64,000 bases of DNA from Ancylomarina euxina (lineage in GTDB: Bacteria; Bacteroidota; Bacteroidia; Bacteroidales; Marinifilaceae): contig NZ_QQWG01000003.1 of the NCBI RefSeq assembly GCF_003863355.1, positions 62,001 to 126,000 of the forward strand, read 5' to 3'. The position numbers and the translations under genes are program-made. The stretch's first letter is position 1; each line of letters starts with the position of its first letter. Below the pieces are notes generated by a model. That model made no database searches, had not been told where the DNA came from, and saw only the letters and a program-made list of their open reading frames with translations. Below, piece after piece: positions 42,091 through 51,833 of the stretch.

Positions 42091-45000
42091 CTACTCAACC
42101 TCCTTTGTATCATATTTTCTATAGTTGTAATAAGCCGCTACGCTCAATACGATAAGAATTCCAACCGTATAATATACCCAAGATGGAACAGGAATTGGAT
42201 CACCTTTTGCGTAAGAGTGAAGTCCTGCAAGGTAATAGTTTACTCCAAAGTAAGTCATGATGATAGAACTATAGGCCCATACAGATGCAAGGTTGAAGGT
42301 GAAGATTGATTTTAAACCCGGAATGTAGCGCATATGAAGAACAAAGCTGTAGACTAACACACTGACCAAAGCCCAGGTTTCTTTTGGATCCCATCCCCAA
42401 TAACGACCCCATGATTCGTTGGCCCAGATACCGCCTAGAATAGTTCCAATGGTTAGACTATATAAACCAATAATCATAGTCATTTCACTAATTCGACTTA
42501 ACTCAACAACTGTTGTATCAATCCTAATTTCATTCTTTTTGTTTTTTAATACCATTAACAATAGGCTTATCATTCCAAGAATAGTTGCCAACGCAAGGAA
42601 ACCGTAGCTGCCTGTTATAATTGCAACATGAATGGTTAACCAGTACGATTTTAAAACAGGAACCAAGTTGGTTATTTCAGGACTCATCCAGGATAGGTGG
42701 GCTACAAATAAAGTAAGACCCGCTAATACCGAAGTTGCTGCCAAAGCAAACTTCGATTTTCGGGTAAATAAGAATCCCGCAAGAAGACAGGCCCAAGCCA
42801 CATAGGTCATCGATTCAAATCCATTACTCCAGGGTGCACGACCGGCGATATACCAACGAGCACCTAAACCTATCGTATGCATCAAAAAGGCAACACTTAG
42901 AACAATAAATGCAATGCGGAATAACCACTTGATTGACATTTTAGGTGTGATGATTTTTGCAACCAATGCAATAATCAGAATGAAACCAATAAGAAGGTAG
43001 TACGGGAATAATTTTTTGAAAATATTGATATTATTGTAAAGAATCTCAGTTTTTATTTTGCTTGCCGATGGCATCACTTCTTTACCATAGGTATTCTGAT
43101 ATTTCTTGATGCCATTGATATACATATCTGCAGAGTCGTAATCATGAGCTTTAAGAGACTGACTAAGCATTAATATTGACTTCTTAATGAATAATGAATC
43201 TTCACCTTGAACATGAATAGGCTCCTTTGGATGGTACCAAGCATGGTTTTTGTCTTTAGGATCGGGGAATAGTTTTAAAAACTCACCTGTAAATACCATA
43301 TAACTGATGTTCACTCTTTCGTCAACTGAGATAATCTCTTTGTCGTAAGCAGTTCGATTTGCAGGCTTACGAGAATAGGCATCTTGAACTTTTTTCCCAA
43401 GTTTGTATTGTCCTCTGATATCAAGGAAATTGGCAAAACTTGCATATTTTCCACTTGCTCCAATCTCTCGAATTAAGTCAGGGTTGCTAACCTTTATAAG
43501 TGGTGTTTCTTCCCAGCTCTGAGGATCGATAATCATACTCAGGAATACTTGATCTGCATTAAGACCATCAATACGGCTCTTTTTGCTGATTTTACGAATA
43601 ACCTCACTGGCTAATGTATTGATCGGTTCGAATCGACCCGTTTTGTCTTGAACGACCAGTTCACCAAAACTCTTTGCTTGCTCCAATGGCACTTCTATTC
43701 TGTTTCCATCTTGAGCATAAGTTGAAATACTACCTCCCAAGGCTATAATTAAAACAAGAATTGTTTTCAAGCTTTTACTTTTCATCTGACTTAAAGCTTT
43801 AAAACGAGTTCCAGATGCGATTAATGACCAAACCATACCTACAATCATTAAGAAATAGCCAAAGTAAGTCACCATCATTCCCCACTGATCGTGATTAACC
43901 GATAGGATTGTGCCACCCTCGTCGGTATCATATGACGATTGGTAAAAGCGAAATCCCTGATGTTTTAAAATGTTGTTCATATAGATACGGTAATCTTTCT
44001 TGATGGAACTTAATGTGTCAATCAAGGTTACTTCGCTTGCAAACGAAGATGGACTCATAGAACCAGGATAGCGTTCAAGCTGAAAATCGTTGAGCTTAAT
44101 GAAAAAAGGTAAGTTCAAATATTTTGAGCCGTAAGAAACGCTAACATTTAAACCGTTAATTTGTGTTGTTTCAGGTGTACCGATATAATCTTTAAATCCT
44201 TTTACGATCAATTCTTTTTCTTGCTCACCACTTTTTACATCGAAAACTAAAACGGTTGGTGCTTTTTTATCTTGAGTATTAACATACTTGTATTTGGCGG
44301 AAGGAAAGAAATTCTTAATGATCAAACGTATTCCATTAATCTCATATAATTTTCTTGGACCAATGGTATACCATTTATTGCTTTCCATTTGAGCACCTTC
44401 TCCACCCATCATATTTAATTCTTTGATCGGGTAGGGGCTTTTTATTCTTAAACTATCGGTATAGGAGAAGTTAGTTGCGAGTTCAGTCTCTTTTTCGCCA
44501 AATGAAAATAAATTTTCACCAAGCACTTTATGGCTGTTATAATCAAGACTGAATGTTTGCATGCCTTGCATTTTGTTTTCTGTGGTTGCAGCAAATGTTA
44601 TAACAGGTGTGCCACCAGCTTCTTCAATTAGGCTCGTTGATGCGTTAGGAATATAATGCTTTAGACTGACTTTAATGTTCTTCTCATTAAGCGATAGTTT
44701 CTCATTAAGACTAACATTACTCAATGCACTCATGTTGAGTTTTATGGATTCTTCCGCTTTATTACCATTCTCTTCAACTATTATATCGACATAGCTATCG
44801 ATGCTGGTAATTTGACTTGTGGCTTTCCCTTCTCGAATATGCATGCTGCCTTCGTAACCTACATAGCGGGTAATTCCTGATCCCAAAAGAATAATAATGA
44901 ATGAAACATGGAAGAGTCCCATAGCCCATTTTTCTTTTTTGTAAAGCTTATATCTATAAATGTTAGCTGCGAGGTTTACTGTAATTAAAAACAGTAATAT

Positions 45001-45153
45001 TTCGAACCAAGCTGCATTATAAACAACAGCTTTAGCAGCTTGAGTCCCAAAATCATTTTCAATAAATGTGGCAGCACCGATAGAAATTGCAAAAACGGCA
45101 ATCAAAGTGCCCATCATTTGCATAGAGAAGAGAAAGTTTAGTAGTTTTTTCAT
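42091..45153 (-). CDS. Fused cytochrome c synthase (ResB-CcsA, System II)
   Basis: The 1020-residue membrane protein ligates haem to CxxC motifs of exported cytochromes. The N-terminal half is ResB/Ccs1-like (LLNFLFSMQMMGTLIAVFAISIG, then a large periplasmic part ending HQGFRFYQSSYD). A middle periplasmic segment of about 250 residues follows, then the CcsA part with six or more membrane segments and the haem-binding WWD motif WGRYWGWDPKETWAL, plus conserved His residues. The open frame extends 29 codons upstream, but the ATG at 45153 puts the first hydrophobic helix at the start. A second, split ResB/CcsA pair lies at 49.7-51.8 kb. Confidence 0.93.
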   Translation of the reverse strand: MKKLLNFLFSMQMMGTLIAVFAISIGAATFIENDFGTQAAKAVVYNAAWFEILLFLITVNLAANIYRYKLYKKEKWAMGLFHVSFIIILLGSGITRYVGYEGSMHIREGKATSQITSIDSYVDIIVEENGNKAEESIKLNMSALSNVSLNEKLSLNEKNIKVSLKHYIPNASTSLIEEAGGTPVITFAATTENKMQGMQTFSLDYNSHKVLGENLFSFGEKETELATNFSYTDSLRIKSPYPIKELNMMGGEGAQMESNKWYTIGPRKLYEINGIRLIIKNFFPSAKYKYVNTQDKKAPTVLVFDVKSGEQEKELIVKGFKDYIGTPETTQINGLNVSVSYGSKYLNLPFFIKLNDFQLERYPGSMSPSSFASEVTLIDTLSSIKKDYRIYMNNILKHQGFRFYQSSYDTDEGGTILSVNHDQWGMMVTYFGYFLMIVGMVWSLIASGTRFKALSQMKSKSLKTILVLIIALGGSISTYAQDGNRIEVPLEQAKSFGELVVQDKTGRFEPINTLASEVIRKISKKSRIDGLNADQVFLSMIIDPQSWEETPLIKVSNPDLIREIGASGKYASFANFLDIRGQYKLGKKVQDAYSRKPANRTAYDKEIISVDERVNISYMVFTGEFLKLFPDPKDKNHAWYHPKEPIHVQGEDSLFIKKSILMLSQSLKAHDYDSADMYINGIKKYQNTYGKEVMPSASKIKTEILYNNINIFKKLFPYYLLIGFILIIALVAKIITPKMSIKWLFRIAFIVLSVAFLMHTIGLGARWYIAGRAPWSNGFESMTYVAWACLLAGFLFTRKSKFALAATSVLAGLTLFVAHLSWMSPEITNLVPVLKSYWLTIHVAIITGSYGFLALATILGMISLLLMVLKNKKNEIRIDTTVVELSRISEMTMIIGLYSLTIGTILGGIWANESWGRYWGWDPKETWALVSVLVYSFVLHMRYIPGLKSIFTFNLASVWAYSSIIMTYFGVNYYLAGLHSYAKGDPIPVPSWVYYTVGILIVLSVAAYYNYRKYDTKEVE

Positions 45154-45240
45154 ATAGTTCTGTGTGTAATATAACCCATTAGGCTTATTGGGGATGAAAA
45201 TGTCTTTTTTAATTAACGACTTGAAGATAAGATTTTCCAT

Positions 45241-45719
45241 GTAAATAGAACTATAGGGAAACGATAATTCGAGTATAAAAGTTCTAGTTTAGAATATCTG
45301 GATCCTAAGTGGATATAATGCTTATTAAGAACAGAAATAAATTATCGCAAGATAAATGGATGCTGTTTTATTAGAAACGATTGATAATCAATAAGAGAAA
45401 AAAGAGAAAAAGGTATTAATATTTAAATATAATAAGTTTAAATAGTCCCTTATTATTGAAAAACTTCTTTATCCTCTGTAATATTGCAAATGTTAAAAAA
45501 TATTACAAACTTGAATTTCAGTTTGTTGAATTTCTTTTTTTTAATGAAAAATCAAAGTTTTGAAAATGGATGGGATTATCATTCAAGCCATAATTATCAA
45601 TTGAAACGATGATTTGATGAAATAATTGTTTTGAATTTTCAGCCTTATACTTCCTACCTAGTTGTATTCTGTTGTGTTGAATTTTCAGTTGTTAAAAATG
45701 AAAACTAAATCATAATCTA
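45241..45719. promoter_or_regulatory. Regulatory region between ccsBA and the porin-nrfHA genes
   Basis: About 480 bp. It contains a short palindrome TTGAT-A-ATCAA (45381-45391), a 9-bp perfect inverted repeat TGTAATATT / AATATTACA (45477-45485 and 45499-45507), and a direct repeat TTGAATTTTCAG (45631-45642 and 45677-45688) just before the porin gene. These may bind regulators of nitrite reduction. None is assigned to a known regulator. Confidence 0.45.
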
Positions 45720-46973
45720 ATGGAAAAATTACTGCTTTTACTTGTAGTCCTTATTGGAGCATTATTGCCTAATACAATAATGGCTCAGTTGAAATTTACT
45801 GGCGAAATGCGACCACGTACAGAGTATCGCAATGGTTTAAAATCGTTGTTTAATTCTGAAGATGATGCAGCATTTTTCACTTCTCAGCGTACTCGTTTAA
45901 ACTTAAACTATACAGACGCTAAATTTAAAGTTGGTTTGTCTCTTCAAGATGTGAGAACATGGGGCGATGTGGCTCAATTGAATATGTCTGATAAGAATCA
46001 GTTGATGTTACACGAAGCTTGGGGGGAATTACTTTTCACTGAGAATTTCTCATTAAAAGTGGGTCGTCAGGAATTGGTTTATGATGATCATAGAATTTTA
46101 GGTAATGTAGGTTGGGCTCAGCAGGCTAGAAGTCATGACTTGGCTTTATTAAAGTTTAAGACAGACGATAAAGGTCAGTTGCATATCGGTTTGGCATACA
46201 ATAACGATATGGAAGCTTTGAAGGATCAATTGTATACAACTTCGTATAAGAGCATGCAGTTTGCATGGTATAATCGTCAGTACGATAACTTCAATTTTAG
46301 CTTATTATTCCTAAACAATGGTCTACAAAGACTGGATGTTGACAATTTAAAAACTTATTACAGTCAGACTTTGGGAGTTCATGCGAATCATAGTAAAGAT
46401 AAGCTAGGGTTAACAGGTTCAGCTTATCTTCAAACGGGTAAAGATGCTGCCGATCGTGATTTAAGTGCTTATTTGGTTTCTTTAGGAGCTAACTACGCTT
46501 TGAGTTCAAACTTTAAGGGGAATATTGGTTTTGAAATTCAGTCAGGAACTGATACGAATGAGCAAAATGCAAATTTCGATAATAAATCATTCACACCTCT
46601 TTTTGGAACCAATCATAAATTTAATGGGCATATGGACTATTTCTATGTGGGTAATCACACAGGTAATGTTGGTTTAGTTGATGCTTTTATTGGTGGTGCT
46701 TATTCTAAGGATAAGATCTCTTTTGGAGCAACACTTCACCGTTTTGCTACACAAGCTGATTTAATGTTAGCGGGAGAAAAACAAGACAGTTATTTAGGAA
46801 CAGAACTTGACCTATCATTCGGATACCAATATTCTAAGTCAGTAACTTTTAAAATGGGATATTCACAAATGTTTGCTTCTGATTCAATGGAAGTGCTTAA
46901 AGGTGGAGATTCTGGAGAAAGACAATGTTGGGGATGGATGATGTTAGTGTTCAAACCTAATTTTCTAAAATAA
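45720..46973 (+). CDS. Outer-membrane beta-barrel protein (alginate-export/porin type)
   Basis: The 417-residue protein has a signal peptide (ending IMAQ) and a barrel pattern of alternating hydrophobic strands, opening with LKFTGEMRPRTEYRNG, then SQRTRLNLNYTD, EAWGELLFTENFSLKVGRQEL and DDHRILGNVGWAQQARSHDL, which match alginate-export-like porins, and a barrel C-terminus (MMLVFKPNFLK). It precedes nrfH by about 70 bp and may act as a pore for nitrite or other solutes, by inference from position. Confidence 0.85.
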   Translation: MEKLLLLLVVLIGALLPNTIMAQLKFTGEMRPRTEYRNGLKSLFNSEDDAAFFTSQRTRLNLNYTDAKFKVGLSLQDVRTWGDVAQLNMSDKNQLMLHEAWGELLFTENFSLKVGRQELVYDDHRILGNVGWAQQARSHDLALLKFKTDDKGQLHIGLAYNNDMEALKDQLYTTSYKSMQFAWYNRQYDNFNFSLLFLNNGLQRLDVDNLKTYYSQTLGVHANHSKDKLGLTGSAYLQTGKDAADRDLSAYLVSLGANYALSSNFKGNIGFEIQSGTDTNEQNANFDNKSFTPLFGTNHKFNGHMDYFYVGNHTGNVGLVDAFIGGAYSKDKISFGATLHRFATQADLMLAGEKQDSYLGTELDLSFGYQYSKSVTFKMGYSQMFASDSMEVLKGGDSGERQCWGWMMLVFKPNFLK

Positions 46974-47044
46974 TACCTGATGTTTCTGATCTTTGGCATT
47001 TGTCAGGGATCAGAAATTTTCAGTCATATTCAATCTAAGAGCCA

Positions 47045-47638
47045 ATGGTAAAATTATTCAAATTATTAACCCCTCCACCAAAATGGAGATTTCCGGTGAT
47101 GATTGTCTTGGGTGCTTTTGTCGGATTAGGTATTCATGTGCTTTATTTATCAAAGGCACTTTCTTACCTATCTGATGATCCAAAGACATGTGTCAACTGT
47201 CACGTTATGGCACCTCAGTATGCGACCTACAACCATAGCTCGCACCGCGAAGTTGCCACATGTAACGATTGCCATGTACCACACAATAACGTGTTTAATA
47301 AGTACTTTTTTAAGGCAAAAGACGGATTAAGACATGCAACAATGTTTGCCTTAAGAATGGAACCGGAAGTCATCTTTATTTTGGAAGAAGGTCGCGAAGT
47401 GGTTCATAACAACTGTATTCGCTGTCACAGTCAAACACTGACTGATCCTAAACTGGCAACGCAAGTACCACAACACACGCATAATACGCAAGGTAGAGTG
47501 TGCTGGGATTGCCACAGGGAAGTTCCCCACGGAAGGGTTAATAGCCTTTCGAGTGTTCCAAACGCACGCGTACCTGTACCTTCAAGTCCAATTCCAGATT
47601 GGATGAAAGATTATTTAAAAGAAACTGATACCAAATAA
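47045..47638 (+). CDS. nrfH: Cytochrome c nitrite reductase small subunit NrfH
   Basis: The 197-residue NapC/NirT-type quinol dehydrogenase has one N-terminal membrane helix (FPVMIVLGAFVGLGIHVLYL) and four haem-binding motifs: CVNCH (49-53), CNDCH (73-77), CIRCH (124-128) and CWDCH (153-157). It takes electrons from menaquinol and passes them to NrfA. It lies 18 bp before nrfA in a clear operon and follows the porin gene. Confidence 0.97.
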   Translation: MVKLFKLLTPPPKWRFPVMIVLGAFVGLGIHVLYLSKALSYLSDDPKTCVNCHVMAPQYATYNHSSHREVATCNDCHVPHNNVFNKYFFKAKDGLRHATMFALRMEPEVIFILEEGREVVHNNCIRCHSQTLTDPKLATQVPQHTHNTQGRVCWDCHREVPHGRVNSLSSVPNARVPVPSSPIPDWMKDYLKETDTK

Positions 47639-47656
47639 AACTTAAATAAATAAACT

Positions 47657-49168
47657 ATGAAGCCTATTAACGAATCAGTAAATAGAAGACCCTTATTGGG
47701 GTGGCTTATTTTCTTAGCTTCTCTAATTGTTGTTGTTCTTTTGGGGATTTTAGCGTCTTCGATTATGGAAAGAAGAGCTGAGTCTGTATTTGCCTATACA
47801 CCGCAGGTTAAGCATGACCAGTGGGAGCCTCGCAACGAGGTGTGGGGTGAGAATTTCCCTCGCGAATTTGAAACTTATTATAAGACTGCCGATACGAGCT
47901 TTAACAGCAAGTACAATGGGAGTGCCATGATTGACATGTTGGAAGTTGATCCTCGCTTGGTTGTGCTTTGGGCAGGTTATGGTTTCTCAAAAGACTATAA
48001 TCAAGGTCGTGGTCACTATTATGCCATTGAAGACTTACAGAATACCTTACGTACTGGTGGGCCAAAAACAGAAAATGATGGTCCGATGCCAGCGACCTGT
48101 TGGACATGTAAATCACCTGATGTACCTCGTTTAATGAACGAGATTGGTGTTGCCGAATTCTATAAGGGAAAATGGGCAGGTAAAGGTCATGAAGTTGTGA
48201 ATCCAATTGGATGTGCTGATTGTCATGATGCTAAAACAATGAACTTGAGAGTAACTCGTCCTGCCTTAATTGAGGCTTTCCAGCGTCAAGGAAAAAATAT
48301 CGAAGATGCAACTCACCAGGAGATGCGTTCTTTAGTATGTGCTCAGTGTCACGTTGAATATTATTTCGATAAGAAAAAAGTAGATGGTGCCAACTACCTA
48401 ACTTTCCCTTGGGATAAAGGCATGAATGTTGAAGCGATGGAAGAATATTACGACGAGATTGAGTTTAAAGATTGGACTCATAAGTTGAGTAAAGCACCTA
48501 TGTTGAAAGCTCAGCATCCTGGTTATGAAGTTTACCTAAAAGGTATTCACGCTGATCGTGGTGTTTCTTGTGCTGACTGTCATATGCCTTACAAATCAGA
48601 AGGTGGACAGAAATTTACAGATCACCATATCCAGTCACCTTTGAACAATGTGGCTAATTCATGTCAGGTTTGTCACCGTGAGGAAACTGAGAAGTTAATC
48701 AAGAACGTATACACACGTCAGGATCAAATTATCGAAAATCGCGATAAGCTTGAGGAACTTTTGGTTCGTGCTCACGTTGAGGCTAAGAAGGCTTGGGATT
48801 TAGGAGCTGATGAGGCAACTATGAAGCCCGTACTAATGATGATTCGTCATGCACAATGGCGTTGGGATTATGCTGCTGCTTCTCATGGTGGATCATTCCA
48901 TGCTCCAACTGAAATTAGCCGTGTTGTATCAACGGGTATCGTTCGTGCTCAAGAGGCGAGATTACAATTAGCTCGTATTTTTGCTAGCAAAGGATTCAAC
49001 GAAGAGGTTGCTTACCCAGATATCGCTACTAAAGCTAAAGCTCAAAAATTCATTGGTTTGGATATTGAGAAATTAGAAGCAGAAAAAGCAGAATTTAAGA
49101 AGAATATGCTTCCTGAGTGGAAGAAGAAAGCTGAAGAACGTGAAAGCGCTTATCAGGTTAAACGTTAA
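47657..49168 (+). CDS. nrfA: Ammonia-forming cytochrome c nitrite reductase NrfA
   Basis: The 503-residue pentahaem enzyme reduces nitrite to ammonium in the periplasm. The active-site haem motif is CWTCK (148-152), lysine-ligated as in classic NrfA; four CxxCH motifs follow: CADCH (186-190), CAQCH (228-232), CADCH (305-309) and CQVCH (336-340). An uncleaved hydrophobic N-terminus (residues 13-35) suggests membrane anchoring. The CxxCK site usually needs a dedicated haem lyase, which fits the extra ResB/CcsA pair downstream. Confidence 0.98.
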   Translation: MKPINESVNRRPLLGWLIFLASLIVVVLLGILASSIMERRAESVFAYTPQVKHDQWEPRNEVWGENFPREFETYYKTADTSFNSKYNGSAMIDMLEVDPRLVVLWAGYGFSKDYNQGRGHYYAIEDLQNTLRTGGPKTENDGPMPATCWTCKSPDVPRLMNEIGVAEFYKGKWAGKGHEVVNPIGCADCHDAKTMNLRVTRPALIEAFQRQGKNIEDATHQEMRSLVCAQCHVEYYFDKKKVDGANYLTFPWDKGMNVEAMEEYYDEIEFKDWTHKLSKAPMLKAQHPGYEVYLKGIHADRGVSCADCHMPYKSEGGQKFTDHHIQSPLNNVANSCQVCHREETEKLIKNVYTRQDQIIENRDKLEELLVRAHVEAKKAWDLGADEATMKPVLMMIRHAQWRWDYAAASHGGSFHAPTEISRVVSTGIVRAQEARLQLARIFASKGFNEEVAYPDIATKAKAQKFIGLDIEKLEAEKAEFKKNMLPEWKKKAEERESAYQVKR

Positions 49169-49190
49169 TCTTTAATAGATATTCAATATG

Positions 49191-49222
49191 AAAATGCTGC
49201 CCATTTAGGGTGGCATTTTTTT
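49191..49222 (+). terminator. nrfA terminator
   Basis: AATGCTGCCC pairs with GGGTGGCATT (two G-U pairs) around ATTTA, followed by a run of eight or more T, directly after the nrfA stop. Confidence 0.8.
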
Positions 49223-49228
49223 TGCTTA

Positions 49229-49503
49229 ATGTACAAAGTACAGAGCATGAAAAATTGATCTTTTGCCGAATATCAATACTTACAAAACCTGAAAAAGGAA
49301 TATTTGGGTGGATGTACAAAGTACAAAGCTTGAGAAATTGGCTTTTTAACGAATGTACAAAGTATAAAGCCTGAAAAATGAATTTTTGAATGAATTTACA
49401 AAGTACAAAGTCGGAAAAATGAATTTTGGGATGGATGTATAAAGTAGAAAGCTTGAGAAATTGGTTTTTTATCGAATGTACTAAGTACAAAGCAAAAATA
49501 AGC
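49229..49503. repeat. 41-bp tandem repeat array with a palindrome in each unit
   Basis: Six full and one partial unit start at 49229, 49270 (42 bp), 49312, 49353, 49394, 49435 and 49476. Most units open with a form of the interrupted palindrome TGTAC-AAA-GTACA, followed by an A-rich then a T-rich part. Units at 49312 and 49435 are most alike, as are those at 49353 and 49394. The array lies between the nrfA terminator and a second hairpin at 49567. A long minus-strand frame through it is an artefact of the repeat. Confidence 0.85.
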
Positions 49504-49566
49504 ATTTGGAAAGTTGATAAATATTAAATCCTGACTTATGTCTTATTTGTTTATGCCCTGCGGAAA

Positions 49567-49599
49567 AGAGAATGTAGATAAACCTATATTCTCTCTTTT
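49567..49599 (+). terminator. Second terminator-like hairpin, downstream of the repeat array
   Basis: AGAGAATGTAG (49567-49577) pairs with CTATATTCTCT (49584-49594) with one G-U pair, followed by CTTTT. With the nrfA terminator it brackets the repeat array. Confidence 0.6.
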
Positions 49600-49722
49600 A
49601 ATCGTTTAGCATGCGATTAGTTTTAGATTATTATTCGTACTTTCAAGTCTTTTATTATGTGAGAATAAAACATCACAATAATAGAGGTTAAGAACCTTAC
49701 AAAGCCTAACTATACACACTAT

Positions 49723-50949
49723 ATGTCTATAAAGAAACCCATCTGGCAGCACCCCTTTGGATATGCTGAAAGCTTTATTATTTCATTTGGTATTTTAAGT
49801 GTCGGATTCATACTGGAATTTATATTACCCAAAACACAATCGACACTTGTCTTTCCTTTAAACCTTATTTTAGGAATTAGTTTTTTTGTCCTATTAGTTG
49901 TTTCACATTTCCTTTTCAGGAAGACAAAGATTCATTCATTCCTATCAGGTATTCCTCTAACCATTGCTTTGGTTTCCAGCTTAAGTTTTCTGGTTATTCT
50001 AATGGGTATTTTGCCTCAGGTTTCATCTCATAAAACCGGATTGATTCAGCAGTTAGGTTTAAATCAAATGACCAGTTCATACCCCTTTTTAATGATCAAT
50101 GTTCTTTTGTTGATCGTTCTAGCTTTTGTGAGCTTACGAAAGACCTTTCCTTTTAAATTAAAGAATTGGGGTTTTGTATGCAGTCATTGGGGCTTATGGA
50201 TTGTGATTTTTGCTGGTGGTTTGGGTTCTGGTGATTTGCGCCGATTGAAAATGGATGTGTATGAGAACAAGATCGAATTGCAATCATACGATGAAAATAA
50301 AAAATTATACGAGATGCCTTTAGCCATTAAATTGAAGGATTTCTTGATAGATGAATTTAATCCCAAGTTAGCCATTGTTGAAAATGAAACGGGGAAATTG
50401 TACGAAGCACAGAAGCCATCCATGATCATGATTGAAAAAGGGCTTCATTGTGATCTGCAAAGCTGGAAAATTCAGGTTGAAGAATTTTATGTGGCATCGG
50501 GAAGGGCAGGAGATCGTTATTATCAATTAGCCGATTTTGGAGCAGCACCTGCTGCGAAGGTTCAGGCTATTTCACCTCAAAATGATACACTGCAAGGCTG
50601 GATCTCATGTGGAAGCTTCAATCGACCTCATGAATCTTTAAAGCTTAATGATCAGTTTTCTTTGGTGATGACAGTTCCTGAGCCAAAGCGATTCTCTTCT
50701 GTAGTGACTTTCTATACGCCAGATGGTAAAAAACAAGATGCCACGCTTGAGGTGAATAAACCTGTGACTGTAAACGGATGGAAAATATACCAGTTGAGTT
50801 ACGATGATAAAATGGGACGCTATTCCAATAAATCGATTTTAGAAGTCGTTCGTGACCCTTGGCAGCCTTATGTTTATTTAGGTATTTTCATGATGATGAT
50901 AGGTGCCGTTTATATGTTTTGGAAAGGACGAGAAACAATTAGAGAGTAG
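49723..50949 (+). CDS. ResB/Ccs1-like cytochrome c biogenesis protein
   Basis: The 408-residue protein has four membrane segments at the N-terminus (to about residue 170, including FVCSHWGLWIVIFAGGLGSGD), a periplasmic beta-rich region and a last helix (YVYLGIFMMMIGAVYMF). The late VNGWKIYQLSYDDKMGRYSNKS is the usual ResB signature. It should pair with the CcsA encoded next to form a System II haem lyase. It is a second system in addition to the fused one at 42.1 kb and follows nrfHA, so it may handle the NrfA CxxCK haem. Confidence 0.88.
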   Translation: MSIKKPIWQHPFGYAESFIISFGILSVGFILEFILPKTQSTLVFPLNLILGISFFVLLVVSHFLFRKTKIHSFLSGIPLTIALVSSLSFLVILMGILPQVSSHKTGLIQQLGLNQMTSSYPFLMINVLLLIVLAFVSLRKTFPFKLKNWGFVCSHWGLWIVIFAGGLGSGDLRRLKMDVYENKIELQSYDENKKLYEMPLAIKLKDFLIDEFNPKLAIVENETGKLYEAQKPSMIMIEKGLHCDLQSWKIQVEEFYVASGRAGDRYYQLADFGAAPAAKVQAISPQNDTLQGWISCGSFNRPHESLKLNDQFSLVMTVPEPKRFSSVVTFYTPDGKKQDATLEVNKPVTVNGWKIYQLSYDDKMGRYSNKSILEVVRDPWQPYVYLGIFMMMIGAVYMFWKGRETIRE

Positions 50950-50990
50950 GTCAGTTTTTATTTGTAATTAAGTTTTCTCATTCATTCTTT

Positions 50991-51043
50991 TTCCTTATTT
51001 ACTTTTTCACTCATTTACACTTTCACTTTTTTACTCATTTACC
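50991..51043. repeat. Low-complexity word repeats between the ResB-like and CcsA genes
   Basis: The word ACTCATTTAC occurs at 51009-51018 and 51033-51042, with TTTACTTT / TTTCACTTT variants between. It is right against the ccsA start codon. Confidence 0.5.
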
Positions 51044-51044
51044 C

Positions 51045-51830
51045 ATGATCTGGTCAAATTTTATACTCGTCTTACTAAGCAGTAGTCTACTGTGGTTATT
51101 GGCTCTTATCCTTTATAAAAAGGAATTTTTGAAACGCTTATTTATTGTTTTGGGAACAGTTTGTATTGGTGCTTTTATCGCTTTTTTGTGGGTGAAGCTA
51201 GAACGACCACCTTTGAGAACCCTAGGAGAGACACGCTTGTGGTATGCCTTTTTTCTCCCTGCCATTGGCATGATAACGTATATGCGTTGGCGTTACAATT
51301 GGATGCTTTTTTACAGCTTGGGGCTATCGCTACTGTTTTTAGTAATTAATTACATGCATCCCGAAAACTTCTCGAAAACGCTTATGCCAGCTTTACAGAG
51401 CCCTTGGTTTGTACCGCATGTGGTTGTATATATTTTTGCTTATGCCTTCTTGGCTGCTTCCTCATTGGTAGCTGTTCGTGGCTTGTATCAGCATTATTAC
51501 CAAAAGTTGGATAGAAAGGTGATGTTAATGGCGGATAACTTGGTGTATCTGGGTTTTGCTTTTTTAAGCTTAGGCCTGCTTTTCGGAGCACTTTGGGCCA
51601 AAGAAGCTTGGGGACATTATTGGACTTGGGATCCCAAGGAAACATGGGCCCTTATTACTTGGTTAGGTTATTTAATCTACATACATCGCCGCCACCACAT
51701 GCCAAACGTATCTAAATCCTCACTTTGGATTCTCGCATTGGCTTTTGTGATTCTACTGGTCTGCTGGTTTGGAGTGAATTATTTGCCATCAGCACAGTTT
51801 TCTGTTCATACTTATAGTCAGGCTCCCTGA
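51045..51830 (+). CDS. ccsA: CcsA-like cytochrome c biogenesis protein
   Basis: The 261-residue membrane protein has seven or eight hydrophobic segments and the haem-handling WWD motif WGHYWTWDPKETWALITW, with conserved His in PWFVPHVVVYIFAYA and the late WFGVNYLPSAQFSVHTY. It transports or presents haem to the ResB partner. It lies 95 bp downstream of the ResB-like gene. Confidence 0.93.
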   Translation: MIWSNFILVLLSSSLLWLLALILYKKEFLKRLFIVLGTVCIGAFIAFLWVKLERPPLRTLGETRLWYAFFLPAIGMITYMRWRYNWMLFYSLGLSLLFLVINYMHPENFSKTLMPALQSPWFVPHVVVYIFAYAFLAASSLVAVRGLYQHYYQKLDRKVMLMADNLVYLGFAFLSLGLLFGALWAKEAWGHYWTWDPKETWALITWLGYLIYIHRRHHMPNVSKSSLWILALAFVILLVCWFGVNYLPSAQFSVHTYSQAP

Positions 51831-51833
51831 GTC

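Noticed and set aside
49158-49505. 115-codon minus-strand open frame through the repeat array
   Set aside because: It is made of the 41-bp repeat read in shifting frames, has no protein-like composition and lies between terminators.
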